Positions 1 through 12,636 of a DNA stretch of 64,000 bases are shown piece by piece; the first letter of the stretch is position 1, and every line of letters starts with the position of its first letter. This DNA is from Siphonodentalium dalli (Eukaryota; Mollusca; Scaphopoda; Gadilida; Siphonodentaliidae): NCBI GenBank assembly GCA_032622095.1, contig CP136061.1:258076077-258140076 (forward strand). The letters run 5' to 3'. The notes beneath the pieces were generated by a model. That model was not told where the DNA came from. It made no database searches and worked only from the letters and a program-made list of their open reading frames with translations. The translations under genes were made by a program, and so were the position numbers.

Positions 1-540
1 AGTAAACGTTTCACTTAACGAATAAAAATCGTAAACAACTTACGGCACAGGACCGGTATAACATCAATCACCAGACATCATCATCAACATTCTTATTATT
101 ACATGTACATTATATCTGTTAATCATCTTGTTTAAACATTTGTGTAAATATTGTCGGGAGAGGGGCCACCTTAAGTTGTTATAACTTGTCCCCCAATCCC
201 TTGTAAACTGAGTTACAATAAATATGTTTAAACCAGCATTCGGGCGAGATTACTCTATTCTTCTGTTTTGACTCCATATATCATTGGCAGATTGAAATGG
301 AAAATAATAATTGGTCTGTGTAGGACTCTGTTTGTTGACGCATTGAATCACACGCTTTGCCTTGCAATTGTTTAGCTGCTTGCATAACTAGCAAAACAAA
401 ACTAACACCATTATAATATTATAACACGGGCCCCGTTCCTATTTCAGCGCGCCACACGACTCGCTCAGCAACAACGAAAACATTAAAGGAACACATCGGG
501 ACAACCCCATACCCCGGATTAAAGCTCGTGGGCTCTTCCC

Positions 541-607
541 CATACACAATTCAATTCAAATCAATTCAATTCAACATACAACATTGAATTCAATTGAATT
601 CAATTTT
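541..607. repeat. CAATT-based palindromic tract
   Basis: Direct copies of CAATTCAATT on the left face GAATTCAATTGAATTC on the right, so the tract can fold back on itself. It looks like simple-sequence DNA; no function is inferred. Confidence 0.55.
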
Positions 608-704
608 GCCGTGTCCAGACATGACGATTTTCTATGTGGAGATATTCTCAAAACAACAAACCGTGGGGCGAAGGAGAAGTTCACTCGATCTTTTCGACCA
701 TCCC

Positions 705-719
705 GGGCGCTTCGCGCCC
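705..719. other. short perfect GC hairpin
   Basis: GGGCGC and GCGCCC flank a TTC loop, giving a 6-bp GC-only stem in an otherwise AT-rich area. There is no T-run after it and no gene nearby, so its role is unknown. Confidence 0.5.
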
Positions 720-1854
720 AACCACTATCCTATATAAAAAATAGTTTTGTGGCATTCTAAATTCGTGCGGTATATGAGAACGGATACAATTACAATGCAA
801 ATATAAAGGGCGCACGGTATGGTGGTATAATCGAAGTGCAGCGTGCATGGGGTTCTCTTCGGGTGATGGGTATAGGAATGGAATAGTTTAGTGTTATGGC
901 TGGGGGTATAGCAAATAATAGCATGCATGGATACTCTGTTCACATATAGCTTCACAGCTTAACAGCGTTTTGGTGTATAGTTTAGTGCTTGTTATGAACA
1001 TTTAAAGTGATGTTAAACACTCCAGTTGGGTGATCAAATAGATATGGAGAATAATCTTGCTCAAAGTAGTTATTTTTATGAATATTAATCCAAATTTATA
1101 ACACACACCGTCAGTCTTATATATTTATTAAATGCAATGAGTATCGATGGCGAAATCATTTGCGTTAGTTTATCGCCGATTGTTGCGTCACGAATCGAGA
1201 TGTAAACATTTACAATTAAGCGTATAGTTCAAACGGTGTTTTCTATGGAGTTGTATGGTCGATTTATTTGAGATTTTGTGCGATGTTATTAGAATGCTAT
1301 ATTCCCCCAGTTTGGCATAGCGCGTGAATACTAATTTATCGGTTTCACGCACCCGAACTAGTCCATAATATGTCTATAAATATAAATATTATTTGACCGT
1401 TTGGTAAGAACGCTGCCTGGTGCAAATACTAGAATGCATGGATACTCACGTGTAGGTTCACAGCTTAACAACGTTTCGGTGTACTTTTATGCTTGGTATG
1501 AACATTTAAATATAAGTATTATATGACAGTTTGATAAGTATGTATCTTGGTCGTATAATTTGGATTTAGATTGTAGCAGGAAGTTTGTGCGCTGCCTGCA
1601 TGGCGCGATTGCTATCCTTGTCTCTGTATATTGTGTTATATGCAGAACTGCTCACCCCCCAGTTTGGACCTTTCGCACACAATATTGCAACGGGGGGATC
1701 GATTGACGGACGACAGTTCTAGTGTGTGAAATCGCACTAGGATCACACACTCCAGATCTAATGCATACATATGCAGACATATGTGCATTTCGAAGAGGAG
1801 GTCGCTTGTTGCTTACCAATATTTACGTGAGTGTTCATATTTCGAATAATATGT

Positions 1855-1963
1855 GTCATTATTATGGTCCCATTCAGACATGGGAGCCGCATTATTGTGT
1901 CACACTCAGACATGGGAGCCGCATTATTATGGTCCCACCCATGCATTGAACCGCATTATTGTA
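1855..1963. repeat. short tandem repeat, about 40 bp, 2-3 copies
   Basis: The phrase CATGGGAGCCGCATTATT recurs, with GGTCCCA and CACTCAGA variants between copies. The small open frames across it on both strands are by-products of the repetition. Confidence 0.6.
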
Positions 1964-2214
1964 TTATAATGCACTAATCATTCCGTTTATATTAATATTG
2001 TATGCTCAGCTATTCAGTATTCAACAAATCACTTCTTATTTCAGCTTCCGTTATAAAAAGTGAAATTATATATCACCGTATCAAATGTACGCACGTTTTT
2101 TTTGCCAGAGAAAGTATATATACGTATAACGTTTAATAATGACTGCGCATTATCTCCAATGACCCCCACCCCCTGTTCATACATATTTCCTATTTGTGAA
2201 AAAACTTTACATTA

Positions 2215-2790
2215 ATGACATATTCAAATCAATCTAATGATGTGACTTTATGTTGCACAACATGGAATGCCCAAGGGCTTGTAAACAAAATCGAGGACCC
2301 CGATTCCCGTAGACTAATAGAACGTTACGATTTCATAACTATATCTGAGACCTGGCACAACGATCCGACACAAAGTAATTTACCTGGTTATACTTGTAAT
2401 GACTTATGCAGAAGTGCTCAAGAAAATGATAAAGGTGGAATCGCATTCTGCTATCGGACAAAATACGGAAGATCGGTTAAAACTGTAACTCATATTGAAG
2501 ATGTTGCACTGTTTGTCGAATTTGAAGGCGAAATTTTCGATCAAAATTGCAGCGTTGTCTTTGTTTCAATCTATATTCCGGCCCAATCCTCGACATATTG
2601 GAATAAGCGAAAAGTTATGATTTGATTCTTCGAGATGTCAAAATAGAACTGCGAAAATATAGTGATAGATCAGTAATAATCATGGGCGTAGATTTTAACT
2701 CTCGAACAGGTGGGAGACCGGAGTATGCAAGTTTAGTAGATTATATTTTCGATACTGAAAGATATATATCTGTCTGATGTAAGTTATTTT
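2215..2790 (+). pseudogene. LINE endonuclease region (APE type), decayed
   Basis: From the ATG at 2215 a 136-residue frame shows the hallmarks of an apurinic-like endonuclease of a non-LTR retrotransposon: a TTWNAQGL start motif, ISETWHND (catalytic Glu block) and a GGIAFCYR block. The frame breaks at about 2625. A shifted frame continues with a VDFNSRTG block, which corresponds to the GDFNxR motif of the family, and is then lost. The domain would nick target DNA for target-primed reverse transcription. The start is supported by the motif order. The reverse-transcriptase part follows at 3279 on the same strand. The breaks show that the copy is dead. The exact LINE clade cannot be told from this alone. 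Confidence 0.8.
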
Positions 2791-3278
2791 TACGTGAAGC
2801 AACTTAATGAATACTCTGACCATTGATAATTAACAATGAATATTAAGCTCAAATGAAACGTGAATGCATTAGGTACATGTCAATTCAAATATAAATATAG
2901 TGAACCGGACGTTGCTATTAAATTGACCTCAGATAGCAATTCAAAAGCTTCAGAAGCGACCGATAATTGCGATATTAAAAAGCAACTCTTACAATTCAGA
3001 TTGACTAATTATGAGCATATAATCGCAACGGAACAGAATGTGCAATTCGGGATTATGAAAATATTTTAACATTTATCAACACCAAAGCTGCCCAGATTAG
3101 AAATAATAATAAGTTTAAACGACAGCAAAAGAAAAGGAAATGGTTTGATGAGCGATACAACCAATTAAAACATGAAATGACAAACGCGTGTCGTGAAATG
3201 AAACAAAACCGGTGCAACAGTTAGGGGTAATGTGTTCTCATCCAAAAAAGCATATAAGACACAAAGAACAAATACAAA

Positions 3279-4845
3279 ATGTACTTCCATGTGTTACCAG
3301 AATCACTAGACAAAATGGAGGGTACAGATCCTTCCGATTATTGGCGATTGATAAAAGAATATAGAAATAAACGTGATGAAACAAATTACTTGCATCCAGA
3401 CGAAAGTGTGGACTTTTTCAAAAAGATACTCTGCCCAGATAATGTTTCTGCAAATATTAAAATATATTTGAATTATACAACAACGAAACTTGATGAAAAT
3501 GATAGCGAAGCCAGGGAAACAATTAATTTCGTTAAACTACTCAAAAACAGAAAATCACCTGGATATGGAAATTTCTTGAACGAATTGCATAAAGCTGTTG
3601 TTCCCGCAACAATAGACAACGTGGTAAAATTATTTAGCCAGGTATTAAATTCTTGTTATTATCCATACAGCTGGAATGTGTCACTCATTATAAAAAAGGA
3701 GATAGGCAGAACCCAAATAACTATCGACCACTTGCGCTCAGTAATGGTCTAGGGAAACTTTTCAACAAAGTTATAAATAACCGAATAAACGACTATTTAG
3801 AAACACATGGTCTCATCGGTTAGCGCTTATGTCTTAAAGACTTGTATAAATAAATATAACAGAAGAAGTCAATATATGCTGCTTTTATCGATTTTCAAAA
3901 AGCTTTCGATTCAGTAGATAGGTCGTTGATGTTTCAAAAGTTGCATAGCAATGGTATACAAGTTAAAATCAATCAAATAATACAGTCCATGTATCAATCC
4001 AGTTATGTCAAAGTAAAACGGGTGCAGGAATTGGACCACCGCATCTGTCCACGATTGGAGTTAAACAAGCGTTTTCATTGTTCAAAATATCCATTGATGA
4101 CATTAAATGGTCACTTGATGAATCCGGCTGCGATCCAATATTCCTTAATAATCGTCCGCTCAGTCATCTTTTATTTGCCGACGATTAGTGTCGTCATAAA
4201 CTGAACAAGGTCTACAAAATTGTCTTGAAAAGTTCGAGAAATAAACCCAATACGATGGTCTCGTGGTTAATGCAAGTAAATCAAAGTGTGTGTTTTTAGG
4301 TCACATATAACTAAACGTGAACCAAGTTTCAACATAAATGCGAAATTGCTTGAATTAGTTTCAGAGTATCCATATCTCGGGATAAAATTCTCATCGACTG
4401 GTAAAATCAAAAGAACATACAATTGGGAAAGCCACGAAAGAAATGTTCTTTTTAAACCAGTCTGTTCCTTCAAAGATGAAGCTTTTTATTCCAACTAAAT
4501 GCAAATTGTTCGACAAATTATTAAAACCAATAATGTTATATGGATGTGAGATACGGGTGGGAGAAACCAATATGCTTCACTCAGGTACAATATCAAGTGA
4601 GCAAGTCCATCTGAGGTTTTGCAAAACAACATTATGTATTAACCGAAATGCTACGTATCATGCCGTCCGCGCAGAATTGGGTAGATTCCCAGTTATACAT
4701 GATGCGATTACTCAACAATTTATATATATGAAAACAAATTCTAACCTCTCAAGTGGGTGCTTGGAACATGATGCATACATCGAGTCACTTAGAGACCCTT
4801 CTATTTCATTATGCGAGTAAAGGCCGAAAAGTTTGTGTCCATATG
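3279..4845 (+). pseudogene. LINE reverse transcriptase and C-terminal region, decayed
   Basis: Several frames on this strand carry successive reverse-transcriptase blocks. LLKNRKSPGYG and a WNVSLIIKK block lie in the 3279-3752 frame. AAFIDFQKAFDSVD follows near 3880-3920. A LLFADD catalytic block is readable near 4165-4185 in a frame other than its neighbours. KPIMLYGCE and the AELGRFPVIHDA block lie at 4443-4820. At least four frameshifts or stops separate them. This is the polymerase half of the endonuclease-bearing element starting at 2215. A C-terminal segment is duplicated downstream (5445-5660). The family is the one whose tail also appears on the - strand at 21299-21988. Confidence 0.8.
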
Positions 4846-5444
4846 CTTAATATGACACAGGTTAACGACTTGCAACTGAGGAAGATCCTATTGGTTTTAT
4901 TTATCTTTTGACTTTTCAAAACTTTACCTCTTTGGTCTTTGAAATTTTATAGTTTTACCCTTTTTCTTAAATTACAAATTTTTGGTGTCTTTGATTTTAA
5001 TTATCCTCTTTCGACCTGTACGTTCTAAATTATTTTTCAAAAATCTGTTCAGCCGATTCGGGACCTTGCTCTACGACTCAAACGTTTGCCAAGAACACTA
5101 GGAATACAGGATGTGCATGTGATTGGGACCCTGACCCTAATATACCCCCTTCTTTCCTATACTTTGCAGACACTATCCTCTTGTTCTTGAAATCCATTAC
5201 ATTTTTGGTCCGCCAATATTATGTGGGTAAAATGACGAATATGTTTAAGCCGTTTTTCTTTCTTACTAAGATCTCTGTTGACTAACAAAATGGCATTTGG
5301 TCAACCCGCCAGTGCATCACTCTGACTTGGTTTCTGTCATTCTGGTGTGCTAGGGTTGGTGTTGCTTATCCTGGAACTCGTGTTACCTGGTCAGAGACAC
5401 ACTTACCTCTATTGGTTACACATACAAACAAACAACATTAGGGG
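4846..5444. other. non-coding DNA between duplicated LINE segments
   Basis: T-rich sequence lies between two copies of the same LINE C-terminal segment (4650-4845 and 5445-5660). No gene, TIR or target duplication was recognised, so it is unclear whether this is an insertion or the spacer of a tandem duplication. Confidence 0.5.
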
Positions 5445-6345
5445 TTAACCGGAATGCTACGTAAATGCAGTCCGCGCAGAATTGGGTAGATTCCCAGTTA
5501 TACATGATGCGATTACTCAACAATTTAGATATATGCAAAATATGTCGAACCTTTCAAGTGGGTGCATGGTACATGATGCATACATCGAATCACTTAGAGA
5601 CCCTTCTATTACATTATGCAATTACTTATATGAAAAATACGGCGTCCATATTTCAGACCGCCGGAGAGTCCAAGGGATACAAGAGCACGCCTTGGTGGAT
5701 AAACAAGGGATACAAGAGCGCGCCTTGGTGGATAAACAAGGGATACAGGAGCGCGCCTTGGTGGATAAACAAGGGATATAAGAGCGCGCCTTGGTGGATA
5801 CACAAGGGATATAAGAGCGCGCCTTGGTGGATAAACTGAAATCTGATCATGTGATGCGATTCTATAATGTAAATCATGCCGAAAAGAAACCGATCAGTGG
5901 AAATATAAAATACGAACGTATATATTATTCAAGTCAAAGTATGAAATTGAACCATACATTGTCAATGCGCGATCTGTCAAAGCGAGAATTATATTCACAA
6001 GATTGAGAATCAGCAATCATCGACTGGAAATCTAAAAAGGGAGACACAAACAGCCCCAAAAACCTGTAGGAGAAAGATTGTGTTCGCGTGTAATTCAAAA
6101 CAAATTGAGTCAGAATATCAATTCTTCTTAGAATGTCAGGCCTACGAAAGTATTCGTGAAACATAATATGTAAAGGACATCATTGCAACGTGCCCTCATT
6201 TCTTAGAAATGACAAATTATTTGAAGTTCAGATTTATTATGCAGAATGAACAAATTGCAACAGTTCACGATATATGCGACATGATCCGGTCTTTCTTCAC
6301 CATTCGAGACAATATACTTATATCTAACACAGGCAAGTATACCTG
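5445..6345 (+). pseudogene. second LINE 3' segment with C-terminal Zn-knuckle region, decayed
   Basis: The first about 200 bp repeat 4650-4845 almost base for base, including the AELGRFPVIHDAITQQF stretch. Unlike the first copy this one runs on. After a 33-bp minisatellite it shows an RLRISNHRLEI block with a stop, KGRH, a Cys/His-rich remnant, and a final FFTIRDNILISN block at about 6290-6340. The same blocks in the same order occur in the cleaner frame at 21299-21988 (- strand), which identifies this as the C-terminal tail of the same LINE family. Frameshifts make it non-functional. The 3' UTR probably runs into the TTATCTTA-rich stretch near 6465-6500. Confidence 0.7.
5674..5836. repeat. 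33-bp minisatellite inside the LINE tail, about 5 copies
   Basis: The unit starts GGGATACAAGAGCGCGCC and repeats every 33 bp. Because 33 is divisible by 3, the array is open in several frames on both strands and encodes an 11-residue repeat (GYKSAPWWINK in the + frame). It lies within LINE coding sequence and does not shift the frame. Confidence 0.9.
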
Positions 6346-8264
6346 ATATTTTATGACAGTACATTCACGAGAACGTATATGCATATCGTATGTGATTACT
6401 CATGTTAAATTATTCTTGATGTTCCATTTATTATATGTGCAACTGCCCATTGGGTGTATTTTTCATTAAATCTTATCTTAGCTTATCTTGTCTTAAGAAC
6501 AACATTATAACTATTCTTTCAATTGTATTAACATTCTTACTGTTTATGGCATTTTTATCGGGTGTGCCTATTTTAACAGCATACCCACTCCGAAGGCCAT
6601 CCCCCACATTTAACGTGTTAAAAGTAGGATTTTTAAAGAGCGTCCGTGCTTCAGTCATCCGAAGTGATAAATAATAAAGAGCGTTCATTGTTCAGTCATT
6701 CGAAGTGATAGCTAATACACAGCGTATATATACATCATGTTACACTCTACGCAGCTATAAGACTTCGCATACATAATATGTACATACCTACGAGATAACT
6801 CGTAGCTGGCATCATCGATGCACACTGGTAAATGCCATCCCAGGTGCCGACTAAGAGTTATTTCTGCATCGTATAATCCTATTTCGTTTGGTTAATCTTG
6901 TATAAGACACGATACATTAATTTATATACCCACACTTGTTGCTGATTTATTCAACAAAAGCCCTCTATATTCTCATGAAAAGAAATAATTGCCCACGTCT
7001 ATCATGGGACAGAGACGTCCACCGCCTTTCTGACCCATCGGGGAGCCCCACCCCGCCTGTTTGGTCCAGCGGTGAGAAACAACGATTGTATTCATTTTTC
7101 TTCGCACAAAACGATTGAATCAAATTGTATTATTTAAAAGTAGGATTTGAACATGTTATAACGAGGTCCATGTTTCAGTCCAATGTACAAGTTAGTAGAG
7201 TTCAGTCCCATCGTTAGGATGGTCTGACAGAGTTCAGTCCCCTCGTTAGGATGGTCTGACCAAGTTTAGTCCATGTACTACGACGTAGCCGTAGGTCTAC
7301 TAGACTATACTGATACCCCCCCCCACCCCCACCACAAGGACCGTGAGTGCATGGGTGTTTATTGGTACCGGTATTCACGTAGATAACATTTTGTTTGACA
7401 ATGTGAATCACACTTTTGTATGTCCCAGCTTGCATTTCACAATATTTGTGAAAGATCCTTCTTCAAAGTGCTTGGAACACAAGCAGCTGTATTGTGACAG
7501 TCCATTCCAAACTCTGGTTGTGGACAAACGCCGTCCACTGTTGTTGAATGGCTGCATTAATTCTTGTGCCACTTGAACATTTATGGCTACAGTTTGCAGC
7601 CATGCAGCGACGAATACGTTTTATTCTTCAAAAAAATAAAAAAAAATAAAAAAAAGACGATTTTAAAATACGTGATTTTAAAAACGGCGCATAAAATTTC
7701 TCCCGTCTGTGTACCCTCGGTGACGTCATTTCCGAGTCGCGACGGAAACACCCGATTCAAAAATGACTATTGTAAACAAAGAAGCCGTTTTATTCAAATG
7801 TCTGGAAATAGTACTTTTTTGTAAAAATGTGAACAAAATGGAAAGGATACATGTTATAAACCTTATTTAGCATGAGTTAAGACATATTTAGATATGTTTG
7901 GAGCTAAATTAATTGTATTATTCAGCTGGTCTTTAAGTGTATATCCGAAGATCACAATATTACACGAACGGTCTCATATGTTCAACCAAACTATTTGCTG
8001 GTATATAAAACTAACCTAAAATAATGTTGTTTAGTCGGACAGCCACCTTAAACATGATCGATTGGGCGGCTAGTCGGACCCACTCGACATACGTTCCAAT
8101 ATCATATATGTGTAACCCGAACGCTACCGCGGGGTGTATAAAATAAATACGACACATTTTAGTATGAATAATAATTATATATATTTCCAGAATAAATAAT
8201 ATTTCACACTTAATCTTTCAGCAAGGTTTAGTTATTGAGATAATTATTTCAACTGTCTAAATGT
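6346..8264. other. no recognised gene; small direct repeats
   Basis: This stretch shows LINE 3'-UTR-like sequence at the start, a partial duplication around GAAGTGATA (6655-6715) and a repeat of about 41 bp at 7165-7275 built on TTAGGATGGTCTGAC. Open frames lack domains. Nothing else can be supported. Confidence 0.5.
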
Positions 8265-8666
8265 ATTCTCCCATTCAGTTATAACGACCGGTATTCATTG
8301 GAAAAGAAATTTATTCAATTGGGGTGGGGGTGTTCAAGATAATACAGCAGACGACAGTTATACGACAATATAATATAAGACTTGAGAAAGTCATTATCCC
8401 TAATGAGAATTGTTCAGATAATAAGTTCATGAAAGAACCTGGTCGTTTGATGAACTTATAATCTAAGCATTTTCCAAGTGAACTACTCGTGAATGAATAT
8501 TTAGTAAAAAAGTGTTAAATAATAATTAGTGTTCTTATTATATAATATGGATTGACAGAACCGCAGAATCATATGTAATTTAGAGTATCGGCGGAATCAG
8601 ACCAGGTTTAAGTTACCCGGTCGTGATTCCACAGATGTAAGGTATGGAGGCTGTGCATGGGTAATA
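8265..8666 (-). pseudogene. duplicated 3' end of a C-type lectin gene (last codons plus 3' UTR)
   Basis: Read on the - strand, 8613-8666 encodes a CTLD ending: a C-x5-PYICG-type block followed by ITTG and a TAA stop. The same ending, ICGITTG and stop, closes the fuller lectin exon at 16657-16865. The following about 340 bp match the 3' UTR of that copy, including an AATAAA signal (8310-8315 on the complement) in the same position. Homology ends abruptly upstream at about 8666, where a 65-bp repeat begins, so most of the exon is missing. It is best read as a truncated duplicate. An alternatively spliced terminal exon is less likely because no acceptor is seen. Confidence 0.7.
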
Positions 8667-8668
8667 TG

Positions 8669-8795
8669 TAGACTGTAGAGCAATAATTAGTTAGTAATGC
8701 ACAATGCGCTGTCACAGAAATCAACGAAACACGTGGATTGTAGAGCAATACTTAGTTAGCACTGCACAATGCGCTGTCACAGAAATCATTGCAAC
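8669..8795. repeat. 65-bp tandem repeat, 2 copies
   Basis: Two copies of a unit starting GTAGAGCAATAATTAGTTAG and ending near CACAGAAATCA lie next to the truncated lectin 3' end. The same family forms a longer array at 15003-15275. Confidence 0.8.
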
Positions 8796-8892
8796 ATATC
8801 AGAATCAGAATCAGAATAGTTTATTTCATGACAAATCATATATAGTATCTAGTACATAAAAAAGTAAATATAACAAAAATAGACAAGTCATG

Positions 8893-8935
8893 TGGAGGCG
8901 ACATGACCTATCGGGTCGTCTTCCTGTCGCCACCC
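8893..8935 (-). other. stem-loop in the LINE 3' UTR
   Basis: On the - strand GGTGGCGACA faces TGTCGCCTCCAC, and an inner GACCCGATAGGTC hairpin sits between them. The position just before the tandem tail suggests the structure recognised by the element's own reverse transcriptase. That role is inference from other LINEs. Confidence 0.55.
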
Positions 8936-9399
8936 TAAAATTAAAGATATTGTTATTGATTCTTTGATAATAATAAATCCGGTCATGACTTGTGAGAGCT
9001 GGTTACATCGTCGTTTATCCATTTGTTCAGGATTAAGTTAAATATTTCGTCTAGATTAGAATTTGTCGGTTTACAGCATTCAATTTATTTAATGGTGCAA
9101 GTGGACTGTTTGATATTTCGTTTATATCCTCGAACTTTTTCCATAAGTGAATTCTTTGATTAAATTTGCAAGATAATATTAAAATGTTATACTGCAAGTC
9201 CACCTGCACATATAACATTAGCATAACAAGTATATATATGGTATATTTCAATGTATTAGTAAATATATAAAATCAATATATATTTTCCATATATATATTT
9301 CCACCGTAATAGCACTGAACTAGGCACCTGCCAGAACGTGCGACGTGAATGAGACAACGGTAATTGGTTATTGAATTAAAATAAGATGAGAGTAAGAAA

Positions 9400-12300
9400 T
9401 CAAAAATCTGAAATCATATCGCAAATAAGTGAGGTACGACTTATATTGACGTATTCTTTTTTCCGTTTAGTACCAAAATACAGAGTGAGCTGTGTTAATG
9501 TTGAACAATCTGGACAAAATCTGTTTGTGCATTTAACAGTCAGTGAATAATTCCCAATAATTGTCTTAGAAATGTGGTTCACAAAGGCCGACTTAGGTCG
9601 AATATTTTGGGTAGCCTTATTAAGATTATTCCAGATTTTCAGAAAAACATGGAGAGGTAATTTTTCTGTGAATTTAATTCGTGATTTTGTTTCTCGGATT
9701 TTGCCTGTTGATCTGGTATTCATACTCGGGTGTGTGTATATGCTAAAGCTGTTATTAAATGACTTGGGGAGGTTGGTATTCATCCAGTTGTGCATATAAA
9801 GGCATACCCGTTGCATGTAAAGGTCTTGTAATTTCAAGATGTTGTTAGTTTTAAATAAAGGTTCAGTATGGCTATTGTAGCGTTTTTTGTTAATGGCTCG
9901 GATAGCTTTTTTCTGTAAAACAACAACTTGGTTGTGGTTACCGGCATTGCCCCATAGCTCAATTCCATAAAGAATATGGGAGTGTACTAATGTAAGATAC
10001 AGCATACGTAGACAGTCAAACGGAAGGAAATTTTTTACTCGATTTATAGCATATAAGGAGTTACTAATTTTTGCACAAACAGCTTTCACGTGGTGTTCGA
10101 ATGATAGGTGTTCATCAATGTGTATTCCAAGAAACTTAAATGATTTCTCCTGACAGTCTACTCCAATTCTTATAATTTGCTCTCCATTTATAGTTAGTGT
10201 GTGATTTCCAACTATATATGGGCCATTTTTAGGTTGTATCAGCATATATTTGTTTTTTTTAGTGTTTAGTGATAGCCTATTAGTTCGACACCATTTACTT
10301 AGTTTTGCAAGTTCTTTGTTAAAGTTGTCATACAAATAATCAAGGTTATGGTTTGATGAGTATACAGTGGTGTCATCTGCAAAAGATAACAATGACAAGT
10401 CAGTAGATTTGTGCATATCGTTTACATAAATCAAAAAGAGAATCGGCCCGGCCACAGATCCCTGGGGGACTCCACATGTAATGGGAAGTTTAGATGAAAC
10501 CCTACCTTCTAGATCCACGTATTGAAGTCTATTATTCAATTAATTTCTTAACCAATTATTGGCTTTGCCTCTTATTCCATAGGTTTCAAGTTTTTTTAAT
10601 AGAATTTTGTGGTTTATTGTATCAAAAGCTTTGGAGAAGTCGATAAATGCAGAGAGTGTGCAATCTTTTGTTTTCTTATCATTATTTAGACCCACGTCGT
10701 TAATTAACTTCAGTATGGGGTGAATTGTGGAGTGTTCTTTACGAAATCCATATTGATTGTGATAGAGGGCATCATGCTTGTTAATAAATTCGACAAGTCT
10801 TAAACAGACAATTTTTTCTAAGATTTTTGAAAATGTAGGAAGAATACTAATAGGGCGATAATTTTCTAACAGTTTTGGATCTCCAGATTTAAATAAAGGG
10901 ATGACCCGTGCTATCTTCATGTTGTCAGGAATAATTCCAGTTTCCATAGATAGATTAATGATATAGCTTAGAGGTTTGGAAATTTCATTGATGACACTCT
11001 TCATTAGTGAAGAAGTAAGACCATCACAGTCTGTGCTATGTTTTACTTTACAAGAAGAGACGATTCTTTGTAATTCTTCTGGTGTAGTAGGGCGGAAAAA
11101 AAGTGTTTCATTACACGGTGTAGGTAGGTATGAAGAAAAATGTTCCCCTGTACTTTGTATTTTTTCAGATTCAATGGCTCCAATGTTAGAAAAATAGTTA
11201 TTAAATGCTTCTGCAGCATCTTTACGATCTGATCTGTCAATGCCATCTATATTAAATGACAAAGGATATTCCATTTTTTTAGATCTCTTTTGGATTATCT
11301 CTGAAATTAGTTTCCATGTGTTTTTCATGTCATATTTGTATTCATTAATCATATGTTTATAATGAAAGGTTTTACTTGCTCGTTTAATTCTATTAAAGTA
11401 TTTACAAAATTCTTTATATTTATTTACATTCACTTCACATGGTTCCTTTAATTTTATATGAAAGAGCTTAGCTTTGTGTTCTGAAGATTTAATAAGTCCT
11501 TTGGTAATCCATGGTTTCTGTTTAATAGATTTTGTTCTGAGCTTTTTTAGCGGAAAAGCTATTTCAAAGGCGTTCAAGTAGATTTCCATGAATGAATTAT
11601 ATGATTCATGTGGGCAGCTTTGCCCAACAACATTATTATAATTCGCGGATATTAACAGTCTTTTAAAACAAGATATATTTTCATCACTAAATATACGATG
11701 GTATTGTATCTCGGGTCTCTTTTCATGATGTTTCACTTTTTGTTTACTCTTGAAACAGAGAAAAGAACCGAAGTGGTCCGCTAAGTCAGTCAGTACTATG
11801 CCAGTTTCATAATCAACTGAGTGGTCATTAATCAAGATTTGATCGATCAGAGTAGCAGTAAATTCTGTAACTCTAGTTGGTTTAGTTATTGTTGGTAAGA
11901 AACTAGAAGCAAAGATATAATTGATAAAATTATTCGTTTTTTCATGTCTACCATACTTTAATAAGTCAATGTTGAAATCACCCATTAAAATTGTTTTTTT
12001 ATGATCATTATCAAACTGAACCATTTTTTCATTCATAAGTTTAATAAATTTGTCCAAGTCAGCCTTTGGTGCCGTGTTTGGCCTATAAATAGTTCCAACA
12101 ATATATGTTTTGTTTTTATTAGTTACAACTTCAACAAACAATGATTCAAATACATGTGGAATGAATGTCGATAAATCATCTCGAATTTTATAGGATAGGT
12201 CGTTCCGAATGAAAATCCCTACACCACCATGACAGTCGTCTCCATCAGGGCGACATCTTTTAATCAGGGGATGGTAACCATTTAGAGGGAAATCAATAAT

Positions 12301-12636
12301 ATCAGGTGATCTGAAGATTTCAGTTACCCCAATAACACCAAGTTTTGATTTGTTATTCTGCATTTCATATATTAATGTGTTAAAGTCATCCCAGTGAGAA
12401 TTGAGGCTTTGACAATTTAAGTGGAATACTGATAAATAATCATTGTTAGTATCTATATTGTCATGAAACCTTTTTGGAGTAAAGTATTGGCAATCAGGTA
12501 TTTGTAGGATTGTTTCATCGTTATGTTCACTTATATCCAGGGCATCAGGGCCAGAAATTATGTTTTTCAAGTCAAATTATAGACCCTCTTCAAGTTTGTC
12601 GAGTGCCACAGTGCTATTGGTAAATGTTTCAGCCAT
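9400..12636 (-). pseudogene. LINE pol: APE endonuclease + reverse transcriptase, two in-frame stops
   Basis: From ATG 12634-12636 the frame runs 1,079 codons, interrupted only by TAA codons near 12580 and at 10540-10542. Domains in order: an endonuclease ([18 protein letters not shown], a weak form of the usual TETW block; [26 protein letters not shown]), then a reverse transcriptase ([73 protein letters not shown] with the catalytic DD; LSLNTKKNKYM; FKFLGIHID), then a thumb/C-terminal region with CPDCS. The second stop replaces the Tyr expected in the W-x-x-x-YLNNR block, a one-base change. With no frameshift in over 3 kb the copy is young. It would encode target-primed reverse transcription. 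CR1 and Jockey groups are hard to separate by eye. Confidence 0.9.

Larger units (their letters stand above)
1..2210. other. AT-rich DNA without a recognised gene
   Basis: No open frame here has a recognisable domain or convincing splice signals. The stretch holds short palindromic tracts and a small tandem repeat, listed separately. It ends where the first LINE endonuclease begins. Confidence 0.6.

Noticed and set aside
705-719. GC hairpin as a transcription terminator or replication origin
   Set aside because: A 6-bp stem without T-run or neighbouring Rep or gene is not enough.
5465-5877. Repeat proteins in both strands (GYKSAPWWINK, PPRRALVSLVY types)
   Set aside because: They come from the 33-bp minisatellite in a dead LINE copy.
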